Translations under genes and position numbers: made by a program | Shown here: positions 18,612-26,254 of the stretch, piece after piece | How positions within the stretch are numbered: the stretch's first letter is position 1 | How the letters are laid out: each line of letters starts with the position of its first letter | Notes under the pieces: model-generated | What the model was told of the DNA's origin: nothing | The model's input: only the letters and a program-made list of their open reading frames with translations | The model's database searches: none | Origin: Kribbella solani | Lineage (GTDB): Bacteria; Actinomycetota; Actinomycetes; Propionibacteriales; Kribbellaceae | NCBI RefSeq assembly: GCF_014205295.1 | Contig: NZ_JACHNF010000001.1 | Location: 7,130,001-7,194,000, forward strand | Direction: 5' to 3' | DNA: 64,000 nt

Positions 18612-19829
18612 TTACCCTCCGTTGGGCAGGTTGTACGGCAGCCTGGCGATCACCTCGTAACCGCCGCCCGCCTTCGGTCCGGCGCTCACCGTACCGCCCG
18701 AGACCGAGGCGCGCTGCCGCATCCCGACCAGACCGTGACCCGGATCGCTGCTCGGCGCGACCCCGGCCCCGCGGCCGTCGTCGGTGACCACCACGGTCAG
18801 CATCTCGCGCCCGAAGTCCAGGGTGACGGAGGTACGCGCTCCCGGCCCGGCGTGTTTCAGCGTGTTCGTCAGGCCTTCCTGCACGATCCGGTACGCGGTC
18901 AGGCCGAGCAGCGCCGGCAGGTCCCGCGGGCGGCCGGTCACCTCGTACGCGACGGTCAGACCGGCGGCCCGGACGTTCTCGATCAGCTCCGGCAGGCTGG
19001 AAACCCCCGGCTGCGGGCGCGGCTGGTTCGGATCCAGGTCACGCTGCTCGTCCTGTTTGAGCAGGCCGAGCATCTTTCGCATCTCGGTCAGGCTGGCCCG
19101 GCCGGTGTCACCGATCGTCGCCAGCGCCTTCTTCGCCGCCTCCGGGGACTGATCGGCCGCGTACAGACCGCCGTCGGCCTGGACGATCATGATCGACAGA
19201 CCGTGCGCCACCACGTCGTGGATCTCGCGGGCGATCCGGGTCCGCTCGTTGCTGACCGCCAGCTTGGACTCCCGGTCCCGGTCGCGTTCCAGCTGAGCGG
19301 CGCGTTCCTCCAGCTGCGCCACGTACAGACCGCGGGTCCGGCGGCGTTCGCCGAGCGCCCAGACCCCGAAGACGAGCGCGCCGAGCGCGACCATCATGGT
19401 GATCTGCTGCTTCCAGTCCGAGTTCGACCAGTAGCGCGAGGTTGCCATCAGTACACCGAGACCACCGATGCCGAGGGCGATCCGGCTTTGCTGCACGTCG
19501 CCGTACACGGTGATCGCGTACAGACCGACCAGCAGACCGACGTTGCCGGGCATCAGCTGGACCTGGGCCAGCCACTGCAGCAGGGCGACCGAGCAGACCC
19601 CGTAGAACACCAGCTCCGGATGCGTACGCCGCCAGACCAGCGGCGCGAGCATGCCGAACGCGAGGAACCCCTCCAAGTGCGCCTGCGCGAGCGACAGGAA
19701 CCCGAAAGTCACGCACAAACCGCCGGCCAGGAACAGGTCGAACGCCCTGCTCCGGGCAGGCACCGGCCGTGCGGTCAGCATCCCCGTCATGCGAGCCAGC
19801 GTACGGGGCGCCACGCCCGCGGACGTCAT
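18612..19829 (-). CDS. DesK/NarX-type sensor histidine kinase
   Basis: Membrane sensor kinase (405 aa) for the regulator just downstream. Seen: about five or six transmembrane segments in residues 25-165, a short coiled coil (LEERAAQLERDRDRESKL), the HisKA_3 phospho-acceptor region RIAREIHDVVAHGLSIM and an HATPase domain with YRIVQEGLTNTLKHAGPG (N box) and DDGRGAG. There is no separate extracellular sensor domain, so the signal is probably read in or near the membrane, as in regulators of envelope-active antibiotics. An internal ATG (MTGMLTARP) is another possible start. It heads the kinase-regulator-ABC block. Confidence 0.93.
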   Translation of the reverse strand: MTSAGVAPRTLARMTGMLTARPVPARSRAFDLFLAGGLCVTFGFLSLAQAHLEGFLAFGMLAPLVWRRTHPELVFYGVCSVALLQWLAQVQLMPGNVGLLVGLYAITVYGDVQQSRIALGIGGLGVLMATSRYWSNSDWKQQITMMVALGALVFGVWALGERRRTRGLYVAQLEERAAQLERDRDRESKLAVSNERTRIAREIHDVVAHGLSIMIVQADGGLYAADQSPEAAKKALATIGDTGRASLTEMRKMLGLLKQDEQRDLDPNQPRPQPGVSSLPELIENVRAAGLTVAYEVTGRPRDLPALLGLTAYRIVQEGLTNTLKHAGPGARTSVTLDFGREMLTVVVTDDGRGAGVAPSSDPGHGLVGMRQRASVSGGTVSAGPKAGGGYEVIARLPYNLPNGG

Positions 19830-19858
19830 GCCACGGGCGGATCTGGGTGTGGGGGTCT

Positions 19859-19946
19859 AACGACAGGAGGTAGTCATCTGCCCGCGCCGTTCGGCACCGC
19901 GCCGCACCGGAACTCGGGCCGTCGGAGGGGACTACCTCCTGTCCTT
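19859..19946. repeat. palindromic intergenic element, copy C (88 bp)
   Basis: Perfect 14-bp arms GACAGGAGGTAGTC (19862-19875) and reverse complement (19930-19943), with outer bases AA..TT, around 54 nt of GC-rich sequence. The ends read on the minus strand, AAGGACAGG ... CCTGTCGTT, match the ends of the 90-bp elements at 26010 and 37412. It lies between the histidine kinase start and the TetR stop. Confidence 0.65.
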
Positions 19947-19955
19947 ACGGCACGC

Positions 19956-20597
19956 CTACTTGTGTGGGCGGGTCGAGAGGGTGGGCTTGGGTTCGAGGCC
20001 GGAGAGGCCGTTCCAGGCCAGGTTGACCAGGTGCGCGGCGACGTCCGGCTTCTTCGGCTTCCGGGCGTCCAGCCACCACTGGCCGGTCAGCGCGACCATG
20101 CCGACCAGCATCTGCGCGTACATCGGCGCGTTCTTCGGGTCCAGCCCGCGGCGCTTGAACTCCTCGGCCAGAATGTGCTCGACCCGGGTCGCGACATCGC
20201 TCAGGATCGAGATGAACGACCCGGTCGACGACCCGACCGGCGAGTCCCGGACCAGAATCCGGAACCCGTCCGCGTTGTTCTCGATGTAGTCCAGCAGCGC
20301 CAGCGCGGCCTGCTCGACCAGCTCGTGCGCGCGCCCCGCCGTCAGTGCGCCGGTGACACCGTCGAGCAGCGCCCGGACCTCACGGTCCACGACGACCGCG
20401 TACAAACCTTCCTTGCCGCCGAAGTGTTCATACACGACCGGCTTGGAGACCTCGGCGCGATGCGCGATCTCCTCGACCGAGGTGGCCTCGTACCCCTTCT
20501 GGGCGAACAGGCCGCGGGCGATCGTGATGAGTTGTTCGCGACGCTCGGCACTGGTCATCCGGATTCGGCCGGACCGCCGCGGTTTTGGTTCCGTCAC
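19956..20597 (-). CDS. TetR-family repressor
   Basis: 213-residue TetR regulator. The N-terminal HTH (residues 18-62) reads REQLITIARGLFAQKGYEAT, VEEIAHRAEVSKPVVYEHFG and KEGLYAVVV; the C-terminal ligand domain is longer and helical. GTG start at 20597. It is followed on the map, in the same direction, by the acyl-CoA desaturase gene whose promoter holds a TetR-type palindrome at 21694. Control of membrane fatty-acid desaturation is therefore likely. A 10-bp palindrome CGTGATCACG just before its own start may serve autoregulation. Confidence 0.93.
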   Translation of the reverse strand: MTEPKPRRSGRIRMTSAERREQLITIARGLFAQKGYEATSVEEIAHRAEVSKPVVYEHFGGKEGLYAVVVDREVRALLDGVTGALTAGRAHELVEQAALALLDYIENNADGFRILVRDSPVGSSTGSFISILSDVATRVEHILAEEFKRRGLDPKNAPMYAQMLVGMVALTGQWWLDARKPKKPDVAAHLVNLAWNGLSGLEPKPTLSTRPHK

Positions 20598-20656
20598 GTC
20601 GTGATCACGTCAGCATCATGCCGTACTTCCGGTCTTGCCGGTGGTGGTTTTCGCTC

Positions 20657-21649
20657 TCAGGCAGCTTTCAGCGTACGCGTCGAGGCGTCCACCCGGCGCG
20701 CCTCCAGCCGCTCCTTGACCGGCCAGCGGACGTCGCTCACCCAGCCCATCCGCTCGAAGAACCAGATGCAGCGCGCCGACGTGTCGAGCTGGCCCTTCAG
20801 TACGCCGTGCCGGGCGCAGGTCGGGTCGGAGTGGTGCAGGTTGTGCCACGACTCGCCCTGGCTCAGGATCGCCAGCCACCACACGTTGCCGGACTTGTCC
20901 CGGCTCTTGAACGGCCGGTCGCCGATGGTGTGGCAGATCGAGTTGATCGACCAGGTGACGTGGTGCAGCAGCGCGATCCGGACCAGGCTGGCCCAGAAGA
21001 ACGCGGTCAGCGCGCCCTGGATCGACCACGACCAGAGACCGCCGATGACGGCCGGCGCGAGCAGGCTGACGGTGACCAGCATCGGGAACATCCGGGACAC
21101 CTTCACGATGTCCTTGTCCTTCAGCAGATCCGGCGCGTACTGCCGCTGCGGCGTCTGCTCGGTGTCGAACAGCCAGCCGATGTGCGCGTGGTAGAACCCC
21201 TTGGTCAGCGCGCCCATCGTGTGCCCGTACTTCCACGGGCTGTGCGGGTCGCCGTCCCGGTCGGAGAACTTGTGGTGCTTGCGATGGTCCGCGACCCAGC
21301 GGATCACCGGCCCCTCGATCGCCAGCGAACCAGCGATCGCCAGCGCGTACTTCAGTGGCCGGTTCGGCTTGAACGACTTGTGCGTGAACAGCCGGTGGAA
21401 CCCGATCGAGATCCCGTGCCCCGCGACCGTGTAGAACACCACCGCCAGCACGACGTCCCGCCAGCCGAGGAACCCACCCCACGCGATCGGCACCGCCGCC
21501 AGCACCGCCAGGAACGGGATGCCGATGAACAACGCCAGCGCGACCTGCTCCCAGGTCTTCTTCTGCTCACCACCGAGCGTCCCGGTGTGCACGTCCTCGA
21601 CCGGCGCGGTACGGGTGGGCGCGTCCGGCGTGGCAACGGGTGGAGTCAT
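20657..21649 (-). CDS. acyl-CoA (delta-9) fatty-acid desaturase
   Basis: Integral membrane di-iron desaturase (330 aa) that introduces a double bond into fatty acyl chains to keep membranes fluid. Seen: the three histidine boxes HRLFTH, HRKHH and HNLHH in the normal order and spacing, and four hydrophobic segments (ALFIGIPFLAVLAAVPIAW, LAVVFYTVAGHG, MLVTVSLLAPAVIGG, LTAFFWASLVRIAL). The box HRKHHKFSDRDGDPHSPW is typical of the acyl-CoA desaturase branch. ATG at 21649. The upstream region contains a TetR-type operator, and the regulator gene lies 59 nt downstream. Confidence 0.95.
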   Translation of the reverse strand: MTPPVATPDAPTRTAPVEDVHTGTLGGEQKKTWEQVALALFIGIPFLAVLAAVPIAWGGFLGWRDVVLAVVFYTVAGHGISIGFHRLFTHKSFKPNRPLKYALAIAGSLAIEGPVIRWVADHRKHHKFSDRDGDPHSPWKYGHTMGALTKGFYHAHIGWLFDTEQTPQRQYAPDLLKDKDIVKVSRMFPMLVTVSLLAPAVIGGLWSWSIQGALTAFFWASLVRIALLHHVTWSINSICHTIGDRPFKSRDKSGNVWWLAILSQGESWHNLHHSDPTCARHGVLKGQLDTSARCIWFFERMGWVSDVRWPVKERLEARRVDASTRTLKAA

Positions 21650-21669
21650 GGCTGTTCTTCCCTCGGGTC

Positions 21670-21724
21670 AGGGGTTCCTTACCTACGCCACCGTAACCTA
21701 CGGACCCGTAGGTTAGGAACCCCT
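21670..21724. promoter_or_regulatory. nested TetR-type operators before the desaturase gene
   Basis: Inner palindrome 21694-21715: TAACCTACGG and its perfect reverse complement separated by AC. Outer arms AGGGGTTCCTTACCTAC (21670-21686) and complement with one mismatch (21708-21724). The half-site ACCTACG occurs three times. The site covers the region 21-75 nt before the start codon, so binding would block transcription. The likely ligand is the TetR product encoded next to the desaturase. Confidence 0.7.
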
Positions 21725-21771
21725 CGCGTGTCGCCCACCCCACTCATGGCAAACTGTCCCGGCAACCACGA

Positions 21772-21843
21772 TCCCCCGTGGGGTAATCGGCAGCCCGCGA
21801 GACTTTGAATCTCGAAGACCAGGATCGAAACCTGGCGGGGGAG
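21772..21843 (+). tRNA. tRNA-Gln (UUG)
   Basis: Cloverleaf seen by eye: acceptor TCCCCCG / CGGGGGA, D arm GGGT...GCCC, anticodon stem CGAGA-CTTTGAA-TCTCG with anticodon TTG, T arm CCAGG-ATCGAAA-CCTGG, discriminator G. The 3' CCA is not encoded. A strong terminator follows. Confidence 0.93.
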
Positions 21844-21851
21844 CAATCAAG

Positions 21852-21887
21852 AACCCCCGGCTCATCAGTCCACCGAGCCGGGGGTTT
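21852..21887 (+). terminator. intrinsic terminator after tRNA-Gln
   Basis: AACCCCCGGCTC pairs with GAGCCGGGGGTT around an 11-nt loop, ending in TTT; it begins 8 nt after the tRNA. Confidence 0.85.
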
Positions 21888-21917
21888 GTGCTGCCGCGGC
21901 CGATGATCGACGCTGTT

Positions 21918-21992
21918 CTACTGCTGGAAGGGCCAATCCGCTCTACTGCTGGAAGTTCCAGTTGGCTCTACTGCCAGAACTGCCAGTTGGGT
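21918..21992. repeat. three tandem 25-bp repeats over the end of a gene
   Basis: Units 21918-21942, 21943-21967 and 21968-21992, each starting CTACTG (TAG stop on the minus strand). Because 25 is not a multiple of three, the three stops fall in the three different frames, and each is preceded by a similar W-x-F-x-Q coding end. Confidence 0.8.
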
Positions 21993-22365
21993 GGGGCCTT
22001 GGGGAGGTTGGGTGGGGGTGTCCAGCCGGGTGGGGGTTGCCAGGTTGGGTCGGGTGGGGGCCAGTTGGGTGGTGGGAGCGGTAGCGGCCGGCTCGGATCG
22101 TCCAGCCGATCGACCAGGCCGCCGCGAGCACGGCCACGAGCAGCAGGATCGCGCCGCCCTTCGCGAAGGTCATCGGTTCGCCACCGCAGCCGGCGTCGTC
22201 GGGTACGCAGGGGTCGGACGGCACTCCCAGCATCGCGATCCCAAGAAGACCCAGCACTCCACAGATGCCGCCGACCCACGCCCCACCCAGAACCAATCCG
22301 GTGTGCCTGGGCGCGTCGAAGTACCCGTGAAACACCCGAGGATCATCCGGCGCCCGCAAACTCAC
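21968..22365 (-). CDS. small membrane protein with Pro/Trp-rich tail, apparent frameshift
   Basis: Unrecognised protein. From the GTG at 22365 the frame gives VSLRAPDDPRVFHGYFDAP, then two hydrophobic segments (GGAWVGGICGVLGLLGIAML and GGAILLLVAVLAAAWSIGW) around a short Cys-containing loop. The natural-looking tail, PPPNW, PPPDPTW, QPPPGW, APPNWQFWQ, lies in another frame and ends at 21968; the membrane-part frame itself runs on to a stop at 21943. The switch would be near 22085-22095, in a run of C-rich codons. Either the gene is frameshifted or the base count there is wrong. The 25-bp repeats that follow supply similar ends in all frames. The start is uncertain; no good SD is visible. Confidence 0.5.
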
Positions 22366-22527
22366 GCCGCCAATTACAGCCGCGTACGCCCCGATCCGCC
22401 CACACCCCGCCCCCGCTCGCCACCCAATCGTGACGCGCACCCAGATCGCTTCGCGTACGACGTGAGCACGCCGGCGCCCACATTCTGCGTTGATCAAAGC
22501 TGCGACGGCTGGCTCTATTCTGCGGGG

Positions 22528-22947
22528 ATGGTGGGTGAGTTGGGGGCGTTTCCGGTGCTGTGGTTTTTGCGGCATGCCGGGCTCGCGAGTGGGGTGATGG
22601 TTGGTTTGTTTGCCGTGACGGGTGTGTTGACCTGGCGCGACCCGATCATCCGTACGCGGGTGCTGCCGCTCGGGATCGCGCTCGCCGGCTGGGCGTCGAT
22701 GGCCGTGCTTCCACTTCTGATGCTGCTCTTCGGCGGGCGCGAAGGTGCCGCCGCCCTGCTGTGGATCGTGGCCGGGCTGTACGCGCTGTGCATCGTCGCG
22801 ACGCTCGGCCGTCCGTTGCTGATCTTCTCGGACCTGTTCGACGACGCCGAAGGCGAGATCTCACCCGCAGACCAGCGCCGCTCGACGATCGGCCAGTTCG
22901 TACTGATCGCAGCGATCTGCGTCGCCGTCGTAATCGTGATGGCGTGA
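22528..22947 (+). CDS. small integral membrane protein of unknown function
   Basis: 139 residues with four hydrophobic segments: VMVGLFAVTGVLTW, VLPLGIALAGWASMAVLPLLML, ALLWIVAGLYALCIVATLG and QFVLIAAICVAVVIVM, with a charged loop DLFDDAEGEISPADQRR before the last. No family recognised. The frame is open far upstream, but the ATG at 22528 (GCGGGG before it) starts the hydrophobic protein. It is divergent from the Pro/Trp-rich gene and converges on the DinB remnant. Confidence 0.75.
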   Translation: MVGELGAFPVLWFLRHAGLASGVMVGLFAVTGVLTWRDPIIRTRVLPLGIALAGWASMAVLPLLMLLFGGREGAAALLWIVAGLYALCIVATLGRPLLIFSDLFDDAEGEISPADQRRSTIGQFVLIAAICVAVVIVMA

Positions 22948-22964
22948 AGGGGAGTACTCGCGGA

Positions 22965-23174
22965 ACCACGACGGGCGTGCGGTGGGTGGTCGAGTGCTTC
23001 GCCGAGGTAGCCGTACTCGATTCCGGCGAGGTGTTTGATCAGGCCGAGGAGGTTCGTGCCGGTCGGTGTACGTGGGCGCCGCTGCTCGTACTCCGACAGG
23101 CCGGCCAGCTTCTCAACCAGCTCCGCCCGACGGTGCTGAAGCAGGTTCAGCAGTTCGGGTTTGAGGTTCGTCAT
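22965..23174 (-). pseudogene. truncated DinB-like (DUF664) gene
   Basis: The first ~65 residues match the start of DUF664/DinB-type four-helix proteins: LLNLLQHRRAELVEKLAGLS, RPRTPTGTNLLGLIKHLAG, EYGYLGEALD. After ARRG (about 22965) the frame continues without homology into the antisense of the neighbouring membrane gene. The remaining ~100 residues of the domain are gone. The ATG overlaps the stop of the PLP-enzyme gene by 4 nt, so the gene was once the second member of that operon. Confidence 0.75.
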
Positions 23175-24256
23175 GGGGTGGCGAGCCAGGTGGTGTACGT
23201 GGTGGGGTCGGTGTTGCTGCCGCAGATGATGGTGGTCAGGTGGCGGTTGGTGAAGCGGGTGGGGTTTTCGAGGATCGCGGCGACGCCCAGGGCGGCTGAG
23301 GGTTCGGTGATCAGGCCGGCGTGGTCGTGGAGTACGCGGATCGCTTTGATGATGGAGGATTCTTCGACCAGTACGGCGTCGTCGGCGACGGCGAGCAGGT
23401 CGGTGAGGACTTCGGGGATGGGGCGGCGGCCGGCCACTCCGTCGGCGATCGTGTTGATCGAGTCGGTGGTGACGACGCGGCGTTCGTGCCAGGAGCGGGT
23501 CATCGCCGGTGCGCCGTGGGGCTGGACGCAGATGATTTCTACTTCTGGGGCGAGAGTTTTCAGCACGTACCCGATGCCGGTCGCCATCGCGCCGCCGCCG
23601 AGAGCGATCAGCACGGCCGGCCCTTCGCGCGGAGCGGATCGCTGGTCGCCGGCAGTCGTCCGGCCCACCGAGCTGTTGCCGGGCGGGGTGTTGCTGGGCG
23701 TGGTCGTGTACGGCGGGTGGTTACCTGGTGCGGAGGTTTGGAAGGCTTCGGCGAGTTCCAGGCCGATGGTGGCGGCGCCTTCGCAGGTTTCCAGGTCGAG
23801 GCTGTCTTCCAGGAGGCGGATGCCTTCCGCGCCGGCGATCTCGGCGGCTCGGTCGCGGGCGAGTTCGTGGTCGCCGTCGACCAGTTCGAGTTTGGCGCCG
23901 AGCGCCCGGATGCGGTCGAGTTTGGTGGGCGTCGCGAACCGTGAGGCGACGACGGTGACGTCGATGCCGCGGCTCCGGGCGGACCAGGCGAGGGCCTGAC
24001 CGAGGTTGCCCGCACTCGCGCAGACCACGGCCGGGGAGCTCGTACGCGCGAGTTGATCGGCGACCACCTCGGTGCCGCGGCCCTTGAAACTGCGTACTGG
24101 GTTCGCGGTCTCGAGTTTGATGCTGAGCGCACATCCGAGTACTGGGTCGAGGGCCTCGCACCGGTACAGCGGACTGTCCAGAAACACCGGATCAATCACC
24201 CGCCGAGCCGCCCGAATCCGCCCCAGATCAAGCCGAGTCTCCAACACGAACAGCAC
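23171..24256 (-). CDS. PLP-dependent threonine dehydratase-like enzyme
   Basis: Fold-type II PLP enzyme (361 aa) of the threonine dehydratase/synthase group. Seen: PLP lysine in NPVRSFKGRGTEVVAD, ASAGNLGQALAWSAR for cofactor/substrate contact, the glycine-rich phosphate loop ALGGGAMATGIGYVL and a C-terminal CGSNTD in the position of the residue that binds the pyridine nitrogen. The substrate is uncertain (threonine, serine or a related amine). Unusual: a ~37-residue low-complexity Pro/Thr/Asn insert (roughly residues 173-210) before the glycine loop. GTG start at 24256, next to the NUDIX stop, so they form an operon with the former DinB gene downstream. Confidence 0.85.
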   Translation of the reverse strand: MLFVLETRLDLGRIRAARRVIDPVFLDSPLYRCEALDPVLGCALSIKLETANPVRSFKGRGTEVVADQLARTSSPAVVCASAGNLGQALAWSARSRGIDVTVVASRFATPTKLDRIRALGAKLELVDGDHELARDRAAEIAGAEGIRLLEDSLDLETCEGAATIGLELAEAFQTSAPGNHPPYTTTPSNTPPGNSSVGRTTAGDQRSAPREGPAVLIALGGGAMATGIGYVLKTLAPEVEIICVQPHGAPAMTRSWHERRVVTTDSINTIADGVAGRRPIPEVLTDLLAVADDAVLVEESSIIKAIRVLHDHAGLITEPSAALGVAAILENPTRFTNRHLTTIICGSNTDPTTYTTWLATP

Positions 24257-24257
24257 C

Positions 24258-24755
24258 CTATCCGGGGCCGTACGCGCCGTCGTTCAGAAGAGTGGCGAGT
24301 AGCCGCCCGAGGTTCGGCGGGAAGACGGTCGCTGTGGTCCGACCGAGAGCGGCTGCCGACCACCACTCGAACCCAAGAATGCTGCGTGCCTCGTGCTCAG
24401 TCAGCGCGGTCGGCCGCGGACTGAAATGAGCCACGCGATGCAGCAACCATTCCTCGTGTACGTCCAGGCGCCGCCCGTCGTACTCGTACACATGATCCCG
24501 TCGCCACACCAGTTCCCCCGGTGGAAGCGCAGTCAGCCCAGTCTCCTCGTACGCCTCACGCGCCGCCGCCGACTGGAGGGTCTCGCCGGGCTCGATGCCT
24601 CCGCCGACCGGGTACCAGCACTCGGCGCTCGTTCGCGGGTCCTTGGCGTGGATGAGGAGCAGGCGATCGGTTGGGTCGACCAGCAGGAGCTTCACCGTTT
24701 GCCGAGCGGTGGAAAGGCTGGGGGACCGCGATGTGTGGGCGGGTGGAGGGGGCAT
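24258..24755 (-). CDS. NUDIX hydrolase
   Basis: NUDIX-fold pyrophosphohydrolase (165 aa) that removes a phosphate-containing leaving group from a nucleoside-diphosphate-linked compound. The NUDIX box is complete: GGGIEPGETLQSAAAREAYEETGL broken down as G-x5-E-x7-REAYEETGL, with the Glu residues that bind Mg. Also seen: VKLLLVDPTDRLLLIHA and a C-terminal FEWWSAAALGRT. Substrate unknown. Its stop is 1 nt from the start of the PLP gene; upstream is an alpha/beta hydrolase in the same direction, 10 nt away. The three genes look like one transcript. Confidence 0.92.
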   Translation of the reverse strand: MPPPPAHTSRSPSLSTARQTVKLLLVDPTDRLLLIHAKDPRTSAECWYPVGGGIEPGETLQSAAAREAYEETGLTALPPGELVWRRDHVYEYDGRRLDVHEEWLLHRVAHFSPRPTALTEHEARSILGFEWWSAAALGRTTATVFPPNLGRLLATLLNDGAYGPG

Positions 24756-24765
24756 CGGAGTGGGC

Positions 24766-25587
24766 TCAGTCGGATAGGAAGGTGCGGAGGTGGTTGGACC
24801 AGGTGGTGGGTTGTTCGAAGTGGGACATGTGGGCGGTGTTGGGGATGACCACGAGCTGGGTGTTGGGTACGGCGTCGTGGAGGCGGTGGGCCAGTTGGAC
24901 GGGGAAGCCCATGTCCTTTTCGCCGTGCAGGATGAGGATTGGTTTGGCGAACTCGCGCAGGGTTTGTTCGGGGTCGCGGGTGAACCAGGGGTGGGTCAGG
25001 CCTTGGATCGCGCGTTCCAGCGACCAGTCGCCCAGGTCGGGCCCCAGCGATTCGAGGAGTTGCAGGTACTCGGGCGCGCGGTCGAGGTCCCAGACGAAGA
25101 TGGTCGAGTTGCGGAGGGTGCCGTTCGCCTCGTCCTCGACCTTCTGGCGGCGCTGGTACTCGGGCCAGTCGGCCAGGTACGGCTCGTTGTCCGCCGACGT
25201 GTACGCCGAGGTCGACGCGAGCACCAGCCGGCGTACCTGCTCCGGGTGCTTGTCCACGAACTGGATCGCCGCGCGGCCGCCGGTGGAGAAACCGAGGAGA
25301 TCCACCTGACCTAGCCCGAGGCGTTCGATCAATCGATGGGTGTCGCGGACGACGAGCTCAGGCTGCAACTGGTCAGCCGGCAGACCGCGCGTACTCCGCC
25401 CGCAACCGCGGAAGTCGAACAGAACAACGTGATGATCACGCGCCAACGGCTCGAAACCGGGCAGCAGATACCCGTGACCGACGTCCGGCCCACCATGAAC
25501 AACCACCAGCGAAGGCCGCTCGCCCCGCCGCCCGAGCTCCCGGACGAACAGCGTCACGTCCCCGACATCCACCAGTGATTCCTTCAT
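24766..25587 (-). CDS. alpha/beta hydrolase (proline iminopeptidase/esterase type)
   Basis: Serine hydrolase of the alpha/beta fold (273 aa). Seen: oxyanion region VVVHGGPDVGHG, FDFRGCGRSTRG, nucleophile elbow GFSTGG with Ser, a cap domain in the middle (WPEYQRRQKVEDEANG), acid region LILHGEKDMGFP and the catalytic His in NTAHMSHFEQP. The HGGPD and GCGRS patterns resemble proline iminopeptidases, but general esterase activity is as likely. No signal peptide, so cytoplasmic. ATG at 25587. It heads the NUDIX-PLP operon. Confidence 0.9.
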   Translation of the reverse strand: MKESLVDVGDVTLFVRELGRRGERPSLVVVHGGPDVGHGYLLPGFEPLARDHHVVLFDFRGCGRSTRGLPADQLQPELVVRDTHRLIERLGLGQVDLLGFSTGGRAAIQFVDKHPEQVRRLVLASTSAYTSADNEPYLADWPEYQRRQKVEDEANGTLRNSTIFVWDLDRAPEYLQLLESLGPDLGDWSLERAIQGLTHPWFTRDPEQTLREFAKPILILHGEKDMGFPVQLAHRLHDAVPNTQLVVIPNTAHMSHFEQPTTWSNHLRTFLSD

Positions 25588-25664
25588 TCACAAAGCCTTT
25601 CAGCGGCCACCGACAGTTTCGGGTGTTCGGCTCGCTGGGACGCCGTCGTGCGAGTACTCGCTTG

Positions 25665-25950
25665 TCAGGCCGGAGGTTGTGGGGTGGCTGGCTCGATGAG
25701 GCAGAAGACGGTGCCGTCGGAGGACTGGAGGACGACGAAGTCGGCGTCGGGTGGGTAGGTCCAGTCTTCGACGTGGGTGGCGCCGAGGGCCAGGAGGCGG
25801 TCGACTTCGGCTTGGATGGTGGAGCTTGGGTCGACCCAGAGGTCGAGGTGGGTGCGGTCGGTGTCGTCCAGGTGCAGGCGGGTGGGGCGGGCGGCCGGTG
25901 GTGGTACGAGGAAGTCGGGGTTGCCGGCCGGGGGGAAGTTGAGGGCCGGT
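25665..25950 (-). pseudogene. C-terminal half of a VOC/glyoxalase-like gene
   Basis: About 92 codons without a usable start: ALNFPPAGNPDF, RLHLDDTDRTHLDLWVD, LLALGATHVEDW, then DADFVVLQSSDGTVFCLIEP, stop TGA at 25665. This is the second half of the VOC domain found in many actinobacterial glyoxalase-like proteins. The first half is missing: homology ends near 25950, about 60 nt from the 90-bp palindromic element at 26010. Codon use is normal, suggesting a recent loss. Confidence 0.7.
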
Positions 25951-26009
25951 CGCAGAGGCCACTGACAAGAGCCGGGTGCAAGAGCAGCGGGGTGGGTGGA
26001 AGTGTGCGT

Positions 26010-26099
26010 AAGGACAGGTGGTGTTGGGTGGGGAGGTAGTGCACCTGAGCGTGAACGTGGGTGTGTGTACGGTGTCTCGGTGGTGCACTACCTGTTCTT
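26010..26099. repeat. palindromic intergenic element, copy A (90 bp)
   Basis: Ends AAGGACAGG ... CCTGTTCTT. An inner perfect 12-bp pair AGGTAGTGCACC (26034-26045) / GGTGCACTACCT (26082-26093) encloses a 36-nt loop. It aligns over its whole length with copy B at 37412-37501, including an identical stretch from GAGGTAGTGCACC to GAGCGTGAA. It lies between the VOC remnant and the glmU promoter region. Confidence 0.75.
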
Positions 26100-26254
26100 C
26101 GGTGCGGTAGGAGCGCGTCGCGGGGGTGAAATCGGTCTCGTCCACCCGGGTGAGGGGACGGTTCGGGAGCAAGTAGGCTTGCGCGGGCACTGCATCGGGT
26201 GCCCATGCTGATACTTGTCGAAAGAACTCGCAGGGAACTCGAGGAGAAGACCGC

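Noticed and set aside
21772..21843. tRNA-Gln as attachment site of an integrated element
   Set aside because: No integrase gene and no repeated tRNA end nearby; only its own terminator follows.
22515..22964. Continuation of the DinB-like frame
   Set aside because: After about residue 70 it is the antisense of a good membrane-protein gene and has no DinB features.
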